From CAZDKK01 sp964506245 (lineage in GTDB: Bacteria > Eisenbacteria > RBG-16-71-46 > CAIMUX01 > WJJG01), in the NCBI GenBank assembly GCA_964506245.1, contig CAZDKK010000019.1, positions 3,930-67,929 of the forward strand: a stretch of DNA of 64,000 nt. The letters run 5' to 3'. The translations under genes and the position numbers were made by a program. Shown here in pieces: positions 38,494 through 45,991 of this stretch; the first letter of the stretch is position 1; each line of letters begins with the position of its first letter. The notes below the pieces were generated by a model that made no database searches, was not told the origin of the DNA, and saw only the letters and a program-made list of their open reading frames with translations.

Positions 38494-39525
38494 ATGTCCA
38501 GGGGGCTGATCGAGTTCTGCGAGACGGCGCGCGCGCGCATCGGCGCGGCCCGCTCCATCTTGCTCGCTTCCCACGTCCTGCCCGACGCCGATTCGGTCGG
38601 TTCGCAGGCGGCCCTGGCGCGCCACCTGAGCGCTCTGGGCAAGGACGTCTCGATCTGCAATCCGACCCCGGTGCACGAGATCTATCGCTTCCTGGTCGAT
38701 CTGGCCGATCTGCCCCCCGAGGCCTGGCACGTGGGCCAGACGGTGCCGCCGCACGACCTGGCGATCGTGCTGGACGTGAACGACTGGGACTACATGGGCG
38801 CGCTCGGCGAGGGGTTGCGGGAATCGCGCGCGCCGCGACTGCTCTTCGATCACCACGACGGGCCCGCCCGCACGGCCGATGTCGCCCTGGTCGACCCGTC
38901 GGCCAGCGCGACGGGCGAGGTGCTCTACCGCTACTTCCTCGCCACCGGCGTCGAGGTCGATGCCCGCATGGCAGCGGCGCTCTACGCTTCGATCCTCTTC
39001 GACACCGGCGGCTTTCGCTTCCGCAACACGCGCGACGAGACGGTGCTCATCGCGGCGGAGCTGATCCGCCGGGGCGCCAGCCACACCCGCACGGCCGCGC
39101 GCCTCTTCGAGAACGAGTCGTTCTCGCGGGTGGAGCTCCTGACGGCGGCGCTCAGCCGCGTCGTGAGCGACACCTCCGGGCGCCTGGCCTGGACCTACGT
39201 CACGCGCGACATGTTCGCCCAGACGGCCACGTCGGCCGTGGACGCCGACGGGATCATCGACCAGCTCATGACGATCCGCGGCGTCGAGGTCGGGGTGCTC
39301 TTCCGCGAGCTGCCCGGCGGCGGCGTCAAGGTCACCTTCCGGTCCAAGGGTGACCGCAACGTGGGCCCGCTGGCCGAGCAGCTGGGCGGGGGGGGACGGC
39401 CGACCGCCGCCGGCGTGAGCCTGACCGGCGAGCTGAAAGAAGCGGTCACCCTGGTGCTGGAACGGATCCGCCGCGAGTTCCAGCTGGACGGCGAGCGGCG
39501 CAGTGAGGAGCGCAACCATGGGTGA
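38494..39525 (+). CDS. nrnA: DHH-family phosphoesterase, NrnA-like oligoribonuclease / pAp phosphatase
   Basis: A 343-aa manganese phosphoesterase that in NrnA degrades nano-RNA and dephosphorylates pAp. I chose ATG 38494 behind GGAGCGGGG. The metal-binding motifs are H27 with D31/D33 in S-H-V-L-P-D-A-D-S-V-G-S, D94 in V-L-D-V-N-D and D-H-H at 119-121. The first motif normally reads P-D-G-D; here Gly is Ala but both Asp are kept. The C-terminal DHHA1 domain carries G-G-G-G-R-P-T-A-A-G near residue 305, with the usual His after the glycines replaced by Arg-Pro-Thr. Length is normal. It overlaps the folE start by 8 bases and lies in a run with the hscB/Hsp70 pair. Confidence 0.9.
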   Translation: MSRGLIEFCETARARIGAARSILLASHVLPDADSVGSQAALARHLSALGKDVSICNPTPVHEIYRFLVDLADLPPEAWHVGQTVPPHDLAIVLDVNDWDYMGALGEGLRESRAPRLLFDHHDGPARTADVALVDPSASATGEVLYRYFLATGVEVDARMAAALYASILFDTGGFRFRNTRDETVLIAAELIRRGASHTRTAARLFENESFSRVELLTAALSRVVSDTSGRLAWTYVTRDMFAQTATSAVDADGIIDQLMTIRGVEVGVLFRELPGGGVKVTFRSKGDRNVGPLAEQLGGGGRPTAAGVSLTGELKEAVTLVLERIRREFQLDGERRSEERNHG

Positions 39526-40093
39526 GATCGGTCGGCATATCACGGCCATTCTGCGCGCGCTGGGTGAGGATCCTGGGCGCGCCGGCCTGGCCCGCACCCC
39601 CGAGCGCGTGGAAGAGTCCCTGCGCTTCCTGACGCGCGGCTACCAGCAGGATCTGGGCGAGTTGCTCAACGGAGCGGTCTTCTCGGAGCCCTATGACCAG
39701 ATGGTGATCGTCAAGGATATCGATCTCTACAGCCTGTGCGAACACCACCTGCTGCCCTTCGTCGGCAAGGCCCACGTAGCCTACATCCCCGACGGCCGCC
39801 TGCTGGGCCTGAGCAAGATCCCGCGCATCGTCGAGTTGTATGCGCGCCGCCTGCAGCTCCAGGAGCGGCTCACCAGCCAGATCGCCGAATGCATCCAGGA
39901 GGCGATCCGCCCGCGGGGCGTGGGCGTGGTCATCGAGGCCTTCCACCTCTGCCTGGCGATGCGCGGCGCCGAGAAACAGAACGCGTACATGACCACCAGC
40001 GCGGTGCTGGGCGACTTCCGCAACGACCGGGCCACCCGCAGCGAGTTCCTCGACCTGCTGCGCAAGCGCGGGGCCGCCCCAGGCCCGGCGTAG
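39518..40093 (+). CDS. folE: GTP cyclohydrolase I
   Basis: A 191-aa enzyme opening GTP to 7,8-dihydroneopterin triphosphate, the first step of folate (and queuosine) synthesis. I chose ATG 39518, 8 bases after GAGGAG; it overlaps the end of nrnA. The zinc ligands are C74 and H77 in S-L-C-E-H-H and C145 in H-L-C-L-A-M-R-G. The family block L-L-P-F-V-G-K-A-H-V-A-Y-I-P follows the first pair, and G-L-S-K-I-P-R-I-V is intact. The length is typical of bacterial FolE homodecamers. It is the last gene of the group and ends before a hairpin. Confidence 0.96.
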   Translation: MGEIGRHITAILRALGEDPGRAGLARTPERVEESLRFLTRGYQQDLGELLNGAVFSEPYDQMVIVKDIDLYSLCEHHLLPFVGKAHVAYIPDGRLLGLSKIPRIVELYARRLQLQERLTSQIAECIQEAIRPRGVGVVIEAFHLCLAMRGAEKQNAYMTTSAVLGDFRNDRATRSEFLDLLRKRGAAPGPA

Positions 40094-40151
40094 CCCGCGG
40101 CGGGTGAGCAGCGGCGCCGGACCGGCGCGGCCGTCCGCGGGCGAGGACACG

Positions 40152-40183
40152 AACGCCCGGGAGGTCTCCACCCCCCGGGCGTT
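40152..40183. terminator. Hairpin terminator after folE
   Basis: Perfect 10-base arms AACGCCCGGG (40152-40161) and CCCGGGCGTT (40174-40183) enclose a 12-base loop. It lies between the convergent stops of folE (40093) and the GAPDH-like gene (40225). The stem is strong and symmetrical, so it can serve both directions. Confidence 0.7.
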
Positions 40184-40224
40184 CCCCTTCCCCGCGCGGC
40201 CCCGCATCCGGGGCCACCCGCGCG

Positions 40225-41295
40225 CTAGATCTCGTCGAAGAAGTACTCGCGCAGCGGCTGCAGCCGCTCGACGTAGTCCTCCGGGTAGAGGAACCAGGCC
40301 GCGATCGACACCGAGGAGACGAGCGAGTTGCCGTCCTGCGGCGTGAAGGTGAAGCCGATCACGTCGTGGTCGCCCCGCACCGTCAGGGTCGGCACGCACA
40401 CCACCGTCTGGCTCAGCAGGCGGCCGTAGTGGCCCTGGTCGCGGCCGAAGGAGAAGACCGAGTTGGTCGAGCGCTTCTCGGTCAGCGCCACCCGCTGGTT
40501 CTCGCGCAGCCGCGCGATGACGGCCGGCAGCGTGACCTTCTCCTTGAGCTTGAGGTTGAACCACATGGCGTGCATGTACTGACTGTTGACCTTCATCGCG
40601 GAGCTGAAGAGGGGCAGCTCGTAGTTCAGCGTCTTGAAGAGGTGGTAGGCGTCCCGCGCGTGGTGGGTGCCGAAATCGGGATCGTCGTGCTTGCCGGCCT
40701 GGGGTGCCGGGATGAACTTGCTGTCCTGGCTGATGTCATTGGCACGGCGGATGAGGACGAAGCGGCCGTCGACCAGGTTGGTCGGGTCCTTCTCCTGGAG
40801 CGCCAGCGTGTCGATGACCACCGCCAGGTTGTGCGTGTTGCACGAGACGATCTGGATGTACTTGTCCTTGCCCGGCTCGAGCGCCTCGTCGTTGATGCCG
40901 CGCGCGTAGGGCTTGCCGAAGCCGAACTCGCTGCCCTGAGCCACGAAGCCCTTGACGCTCGCCTCGTGCTTGGCGTAGGAGGCTTCCTTGTTGGCGTTGC
41001 CCGACGGGGTGCAGTCGATGATGACATCGGCCAGGCCGCAGGCTTCCTCGTACTCGTAGGTGATCTTCATCCCCAGGTCCTCGAACTTGGGGATCATCTC
41101 CTTGTCGGCCACGAGGCGCGCCCCGCGCTTGATCAGGTTCTTGACCTTGGGCCGGTCGCTGGTGAGCGCCTGCTTCTTGTTGAAGCTGATCGTCTCAATG
41201 CCGAGGGTCTTGCGGAAGTCGCACAGCAGCCCGATCAAGGGCTCGCCGATCGTTCCCGTGCCCACGACATGGACGTGCCTGCCGTTCTTCCCCAT
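40225..41295 (-). CDS. Type II (archaeal-type) glyceraldehyde-3-phosphate dehydrogenase-like protein
   Basis: A 356-aa NAD(P)-binding oxidoreductase resembling archaeal-type GAPDH. The nucleotide loop G-T-G-T-I-G is at residues 12-17. D-C-T-P-S-G-N follows near 95. The candidate catalytic Cys is C152 in V-S-C-N-T, the motif shared by archaeal GAPDH and related semialdehyde dehydrogenases. After C-N-T this protein has His-Asn where archaeal enzymes have Thr-Gly, so the substrate may differ. Y-I-Q-I-V-S-C-N-T and the C-terminal E-S/N-x-D layout are otherwise in keeping with the family. There is no glycolytic gene beside it; the gene stands alone, leftward, with its own promoter-like pair. The bacterial type I Gap motif S-C-T-T-N is not present. 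Confidence 0.8.
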   Translation of the reverse strand: MGKNGRHVHVVGTGTIGEPLIGLLCDFRKTLGIETISFNKKQALTSDRPKVKNLIKRGARLVADKEMIPKFEDLGMKITYEYEEACGLADVIIDCTPSGNANKEASYAKHEASVKGFVAQGSEFGFGKPYARGINDEALEPGKDKYIQIVSCNTHNLAVVIDTLALQEKDPTNLVDGRFVLIRRANDISQDSKFIPAPQAGKHDDPDFGTHHARDAYHLFKTLNYELPLFSSAMKVNSQYMHAMWFNLKLKEKVTLPAVIARLRENQRVALTEKRSTNSVFSFGRDQGHYGRLLSQTVVCVPTLTVRGDHDVIGFTFTPQDGNSLVSSVSIAAWFLYPEDYVERLQPLREYFFDEI

Positions 41296-41432
41296 CGTGA
41301 CCCCCCTCTTTGCGCGCGGATCGCCGAGCGATCGCGCTAACCCGTCGCCGCCAACTGGCGGGGACGCATCCCCTCTGTTGCCACCTACGCTCGAACGGCG
41401 CCGCGTGGCGCCCCTAAGCCCTTACGACGAGC

Positions 41433-41461
41433 AGGGTAGGCGCTCGGGAGGGGCAAGTCAA
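41433..41461 (-). promoter_or_regulatory. Putative promoter of the GAPDH-like gene
   Basis: On the minus strand, TTGACT (complement of 41456-41461) and TACCCT (complement of 41433-41438) lie 17 bases apart. They are about 130 bases before the ATG at 41295. The -10 fits the TAnnnT pattern of this window. Strength is uncertain. Confidence 0.4.
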
Positions 41462-41475
41462 CCCGCACCCCGCCA

Positions 41476-41505
41476 TTGAAACCGGCGGGCGTGCGCAGGC
41501 ACAAT
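41476..41505 (+). promoter_or_regulatory. Putative promoter of the class V aminotransferase gene
   Basis: TTGAAA (41476-41481) and CACAAT (41500-41505) are separated by 18 bases, 50 bases before the ATG at 41556. It is back to back with the leftward promoter of the GAPDH-like gene, with only about 15 bases between the two -35 boxes. One DNA-bound protein could affect both. Confidence 0.4.
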
Positions 41506-41555
41506 CGGCCTCCAGGGGGCAGGACGGGGCGAGTTCGGCGGGGAGGAAGGCACGC

Positions 41556-43031
41556 ATGGCGGGCGAGACGGAACGCGCGGGCAGCGGCGGGCGTGGGTCG
41601 ACCGGGATGGGCGGGTTCTTCGTGCCCGAGGTGCTGGGGGCCGATCACCGCGTGCCCCTGCTCACGGGCGAGTGGGTCCGCCAGGTCTTCATGGACAACG
41701 CGGCCAGCACCAAACCCTTCCGTGCGGTGAGCACCTTTCTGCGCGACATGGAGGGGTACTACTCGAACATCCACCGCGGGACTGGATTCGACGCGGTCTT
41801 CTGCACCGAGCGCTACGAGGAGGCGCGCGAGATCGTGCGCCGGTTCGTCGGCGGCGACGAAGAGCGCGACATCGTCATTCCGGTGCGCAACACGACCGAG
41901 GGATTGAATCTCCTGGCCGTCACGTTCCAATGGAATCCAACGGATGTCGTGTTGACCACCATCCTCGAGCACCACTCGAACGACCTGCCCTGGCGCGGCA
42001 AGGCCAGGGTGGACTACGTCGGCCGGCGCGCCGACGGCACCCTCGACGTGGAGGAGTTCGGGCGCAAGCTCGCGGCCCACGCGGGACGGGTGCGCGTCGT
42101 GGCCGTCACCGGGGCGTCGAACGTGACCGGGGAGGTGCTGCCGATCCACGAGATCGCCGCGCTGGCCCACCGGCACGGGGCCTGGATCGTGGTCGACGCG
42201 GCCCAGCTCGCCCCCCATCGCCCGATCCGGATGCGACCGCACGGCGATCCCGGCCATCTCGATTTCGTCGTTTTCAGCGCCCACAAGATGAACTCGCCCT
42301 ACGGCGAAGGGGCGATCATCGGGCGCCAGGACCACTTCGCCGACGCCTCACCCTACCTGCAGGGCGGGGGCACGGTCTACTCGGTCGGCCTGGATCACGT
42401 CATCTGGGCCGACCCGCCCGAGCGCCAGGAGGCGGGGACGCCGAACATCCTGGGGCTCTTCGCGCTGGCCGCGGCGATCCGGCTCTACGAGCGGATCGGC
42501 ATGGACCGCATCGCGGAGCACGAGCGGCGCCTGACCGGCCGCTTGCTGGCCGGCATGGGCGCCATCGCGGGGGTTGCGATCTGGGGGCCGCGCGATCCGG
42601 GGCGACTCGAGAACCGGCTGGGCGTGGTCACCTTCTCGGTCGCAGGGGTTCCTTACAACCAGGTGGCGGCCATCCTGGCCCACGAGCACGGCATCTCGGT
42701 GCGCGCCGGCTGCTTCTGCGCCCACCCGCTGATCAAGAGCTTCTTGGGCGTCACACCCGATCAGGAGCGTGAGTTCGAACGACGGGCGGGAGCGGGCGAC
42801 CGCAGCCTCGTTCCGGGCGGTGTGCGCGTGAGCGTCGGGCTGCACAACACGGAGGAGGACGTCGACCGGTTCGTCGAGGCCCTGCGCGCCATCGCCGCGC
42901 GCCGCTGGCAGGGCGCGTACGAGCTCGACATCGCGACCGGCGAGTTCCGGCCGAAGGGGTATCGGTACGACTTCGGGACGTTTCCGAGCTTTCCGGGGTG
43001 CGGCGAGGCGGTGAGAGCGGCGGGAGACTAG
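41556..43031 (+). CDS. Class V aminotransferase, cysteine-desulfurase-like
   Basis: A 491-aa PLP enzyme related to SufS/CsdA. ATG 41556 follows GGGGAGGAAGG. The PLP lysine is K244 in F-S-A-H-K; family blocks V-D-A-A-Q, A-G-T-P-N and N-T-T-E-G-L-N are present. In cysteine desulfurases the sulfur-accepting Cys lies in a loop near R-A-G-x-x-C; here that loop reads R-A-G-C-F-C-A-H-P (C386, C388), so persulfide chemistry is plausible. It is longer than SufS (about 410 aa), with an N-terminal extension of about 40 residues and a C-terminal tail of about 45 aa. No suf or isc genes are adjacent, but hscB/Hsp70 lies 3 kb upstream. The stop TAG shares CTAG with the convergent kinase gene. Confidence 0.87.
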   Translation: MAGETERAGSGGRGSTGMGGFFVPEVLGADHRVPLLTGEWVRQVFMDNAASTKPFRAVSTFLRDMEGYYSNIHRGTGFDAVFCTERYEEAREIVRRFVGGDEERDIVIPVRNTTEGLNLLAVTFQWNPTDVVLTTILEHHSNDLPWRGKARVDYVGRRADGTLDVEEFGRKLAAHAGRVRVVAVTGASNVTGEVLPIHEIAALAHRHGAWIVVDAAQLAPHRPIRMRPHGDPGHLDFVVFSAHKMNSPYGEGAIIGRQDHFADASPYLQGGGTVYSVGLDHVIWADPPERQEAGTPNILGLFALAAAIRLYERIGMDRIAEHERRLTGRLLAGMGAIAGVAIWGPRDPGRLENRLGVVTFSVAGVPYNQVAAILAHEHGISVRAGCFCAHPLIKSFLGVTPDQEREFERRAGAGDRSLVPGGVRVSVGLHNTEEDVDRFVEALRAIAARRWQGAYELDIATGEFRPKGYRYDFGTFPSFPGCGEAVRAAGD

Positions 43032-45778
43032 AGAGCCCCCGGGGATCGCAGGTTCGCCACGAACACATCCGCCCGGCTCCGGTGGATGCTGACCGCCACG
43101 CGCGAGCCATCCGGGGCCACGTCCAGCGAGAGCAACTCGCCCTCCTCGGCGAGGGTGGCCACCCGCTGCGCCTCGCCGGTGGCGCAATCGTAGCGCACGA
43201 TCCACACCGTGCCGTCCGTTCCATTGAGCAGGGCGAGGAAGAGGTGGCGCCGATCGTCGGCCATGCGCAGAAACCGAACGGGCCCGCGAGGCTCGAGGCC
43301 GGGCAGCCCGAGGTCGGCGACCGCGAACAGGAGCTGGCGCTCACCGCTCGCCTGGTCGATCGCCGACACTGCTGACCCGCCATCCGGGTCGATGCCGATG
43401 AGGTGTGCGACGAGCACTTCCCCATCCCGCCGTCCCCAGGTGAAGTCCTGGAAGCTGAAGGTGTCCGAATCCCGCGCCAGCTCGTGGAGAGATCCGCGGC
43501 GGTCGAGATGGTGCAGGCTCCACTCGAGACCGTGCTCGCGCACACCCAAGAGCAGGCCGCGCTGGCCGCTGTGGTCTCCGACCACCCGCGCCACGCGGCT
43601 GCCGGCCTGGGATACGGGCTCGTGGCGACCGTTCTCGATGTCGTAGCGGCAGAGCCGATTGCCCCACTCGATATCGCCGAAGACGGTGGTCGCCGCCAGA
43701 TCGGATTCCACGTAGTACAGCTCCCGCGGACCGCTGACCGCCGGTTGCTCGCACGACGTCCTGGGGTCCGCGACCAGGCGCCGCGGGGCCGACGCGCCGC
43801 TGGCATCGGCGGTCCAGACCTGCCAGTTTCCGTTGATGAGCGCCTGGTAGTAGAGCCGAGAGCCATCCGCGGAGAAGACCGGCATGCGCACCGCCACGCT
43901 CTGATCGAGCGGATCCGTGGCGGCTCCGCCGTCGACGGGGTAGATGCGAATGCGGCTCAGGTCCCGCCCTCGGGTGAACGCCAGAGCCGATGCGTCGGGC
44001 GAGAGGCTCGCATGGTAGGTGTACTCCGTGGCCTCCGTGAGCCGGATCGGATCGCTGCCGTCGATCGGGATGCGCCAGATGCTGAAAAGCCCATAGAGGT
44101 TCCCGGCCGCGACGACCGCTCGCCCGTCGCGGGTCCAGCAAAAGTGGCCACCGACATGCATGGGACCCATGTCGATCTTGCGCTCGTCCGATCCATCCGA
44201 ACGGCAGACCCAGAGCTCGTGCCCCCCTCCCTGCCAGCGGATGAAGGCAATCTGCTGGCCGTCGGGGGACCACTGGGGTTTGTACACCGCGGTTCCCGGT
44301 CCGGTGTTGGTGAGGATCCGCTGTTCCTCGCCCGTGATCAGATCCCGGCACCAGATCCCGTCCCTGAGGCCGGGTTCGTCGGTCTCGCTGACGTAGAGGA
44401 TCTGGCGCCCGTCGGGATGGATGTCGCCGTAGACCGCGGATTCCACCAGGAGGTCGGCAGACCCGCCTGTGAACGGCACGAGCCAGATCTTTGGCCGCAG
44501 GGTGGTTGGGTCCCGGCCGTTAACGAGGATGGATTGCCCGTCCGGCGTCGTGTTCCAGGGCACGGCGTACGCAATCTCGACCTCCAGAGGGCGCGCGTTG
44601 CTCCCGTCGACCGCGACGACTTGAAGCCCGGTTTCGTCGCGATAGACGAGGTCTTGCCCGTCGCCGGACCAGAGAGGACACACGGCTGTACCGCAGGTCG
44701 TGACCTGGCGAACGTCGGTCAGCAAGGCTGCGCTCGGGGCGGCGACCCTGACCCGACCCGGATTCAGCCAGGCCCACAGGCCAACCGCGCCGGCCACGAC
44801 GAGGGCCGCGATCGCCGCCACGCCCAGCGACCGCCGGGCACGAGCGGACCGCGCCGGCCCCCGCGGGCCCAGGCCGCCGGGCAGGTCGGCGAGGATCGCC
44901 CCGGCATCCTGGTAGCGCGCCTCGGGCTTCTTCTCCAGACAGCGCAAGACGCTGCGATCGAGCGCGGAATCCACGGGGGGATGGACAGCACTGGGCGGGC
45001 GGGGCTGGTCATGGCGAATGGAGTGGATGACGGCATCGGGGCAGTCCCCGCGGAAGGGCAGCTCTCCGGTGAGCATCTCGTAGAGAACAACGCCGAGCGA
45101 CCAGATGTCGGACCGGTGATCGACCTGCCCAATGCCGGTCTGTTCCGGCGACATGTAGCTGACGGTGCCGAGGGTAATGCCCGTTCGGGTGATCCGCACG
45201 TCGCTCGCCAGCTTCGCCAAGCCGAAGTCCACGATCTTGACCAGCCCGTCCTCCAGGACGAAGACGTTGGCAGGCTTGAGGTCGCGGTGGACGATCCCGC
45301 GCTGATGGACCCGGGCGAGCCCGGCCGCGACCTGGCGGGCGATGTCCACCGCCTCGTCGATGGACGGGCGTCCGTTCCTGAGTCTGGTTCGCAGATCCCG
45401 CCCCTCGTAGCACGCCATGGCGATGAACATCTGCCCGTCGTCGGTTTCATCGATGTCGTGGATCGTGCAGATGTTGGGATGATCGAGAGCCGAAGCAGCC
45501 TGCGCCTCGCGCGCGAAGCGGGCCTTCGCCTTGGCGTCATGGGTCAGCTCCGGGGCGAGGAACTTGAGCGCGACCGGGCGCTTCAGCCGCAGGTCCACGG
45601 CGCGGTAGACCACGCCCATGCCCCCGCGCCCGAGCTCGCACTCAACCCGGTAGTGGGAGATGACGCGCCCGCGGAGCGGGGGATGTCCGGTGGCGACCTC
45701 GCGCCCCGGGAGGGTGGGCCCGGCGGCGGCATCCGCGGGGCCGGCAGGGTCGATGGGTTGCGTGGGCTCGCGCGTCAT
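43028..45778 (-). CDS. Membrane Ser/Thr protein kinase with PD40 beta-propeller
   Basis: A 916-aa protein. I chose ATG 45778, behind GGAGGG; the frame continues upstream without coding character. Residues about 43-300 are a Hanks-type kinase: G-R-G-G-M-G loop (50-55), K72 in V-A-L-K, H-R-D-L-K-P-A-N (164-171), D-F-G (184-186) and S-P-E-Q. All catalytic residues are intact. After a basic juxtamembrane region there is one transmembrane helix (about 317-338). Then about 570 residues form six or more TolB/PD40-type blades with repeats such as W-S-P-D-G-Q-Q-I-A-F. The propeller is therefore outside the membrane and the kinase inside, a receptor-type layout common in myxobacteria, Acidobacteria and their kin. 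A good promoter lies upstream. Confidence 0.94.
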   Translation of the reverse strand: MTREPTQPIDPAGPADAAAGPTLPGREVATGHPPLRGRVISHYRVECELGRGGMGVVYRAVDLRLKRPVALKFLAPELTHDAKAKARFAREAQAASALDHPNICTIHDIDETDDGQMFIAMACYEGRDLRTRLRNGRPSIDEAVDIARQVAAGLARVHQRGIVHRDLKPANVFVLEDGLVKIVDFGLAKLASDVRITRTGITLGTVSYMSPEQTGIGQVDHRSDIWSLGVVLYEMLTGELPFRGDCPDAVIHSIRHDQPRPPSAVHPPVDSALDRSVLRCLEKKPEARYQDAGAILADLPGGLGPRGPARSARARRSLGVAAIAALVVAGAVGLWAWLNPGRVRVAAPSAALLTDVRQVTTCGTAVCPLWSGDGQDLVYRDETGLQVVAVDGSNARPLEVEIAYAVPWNTTPDGQSILVNGRDPTTLRPKIWLVPFTGGSADLLVESAVYGDIHPDGRQILYVSETDEPGLRDGIWCRDLITGEEQRILTNTGPGTAVYKPQWSPDGQQIAFIRWQGGGHELWVCRSDGSDERKIDMGPMHVGGHFCWTRDGRAVVAAGNLYGLFSIWRIPIDGSDPIRLTEATEYTYHASLSPDASALAFTRGRDLSRIRIYPVDGGAATDPLDQSVAVRMPVFSADGSRLYYQALINGNWQVWTADASGASAPRRLVADPRTSCEQPAVSGPRELYYVESDLAATTVFGDIEWGNRLCRYDIENGRHEPVSQAGSRVARVVGDHSGQRGLLLGVREHGLEWSLHHLDRRGSLHELARDSDTFSFQDFTWGRRDGEVLVAHLIGIDPDGGSAVSAIDQASGERQLLFAVADLGLPGLEPRGPVRFLRMADDRRHLFLALLNGTDGTVWIVRYDCATGEAQRVATLAEEGELLSLDVAPDGSRVAVSIHRSRADVFVANLRSPGAL

Positions 45779-45841
45779 GGCCGCGGGACCCTCCGTGAGC
45801 CTCGCCTTGGTCCGAGCGGACGAGCACTTTCGATCGGCCAG

Positions 45842-45870
45842 ATCATAGGACCGTCTCCGGTCGGGGTCAA
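45842..45870 (-). promoter_or_regulatory. Promoter of the Ser/Thr kinase gene
   Basis: On the minus strand, TTGACC (complement of 45865-45870) and TATGAT (complement of 45842-45847) are separated by exactly 17 bases. The start site would be near 45835, about 57 bases before the ATG. No equally good promoter is visible for the divergent radical SAM gene at 45992; a TAGGCT (45914-45919) is the only -10-like candidate there. Confidence 0.6.
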
Positions 45871-45991
45871 TCCGCGCGCGGAATTCCCCGTGGTGGGGAG
45901 CCTGCCCCACATGTAGGCTGGGTGCCGTGTTCGGCTGATGGTCCCCCGCCCCGCAGCAGCCTCGCCTGCAGGGGGCAAAGGAGATGACCTG

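Noticed and set aside
43403..45916. Plus-strand frame opposite the kinase
   Set aside because: Antisense of the kinase/propeller gene; no coding signature.
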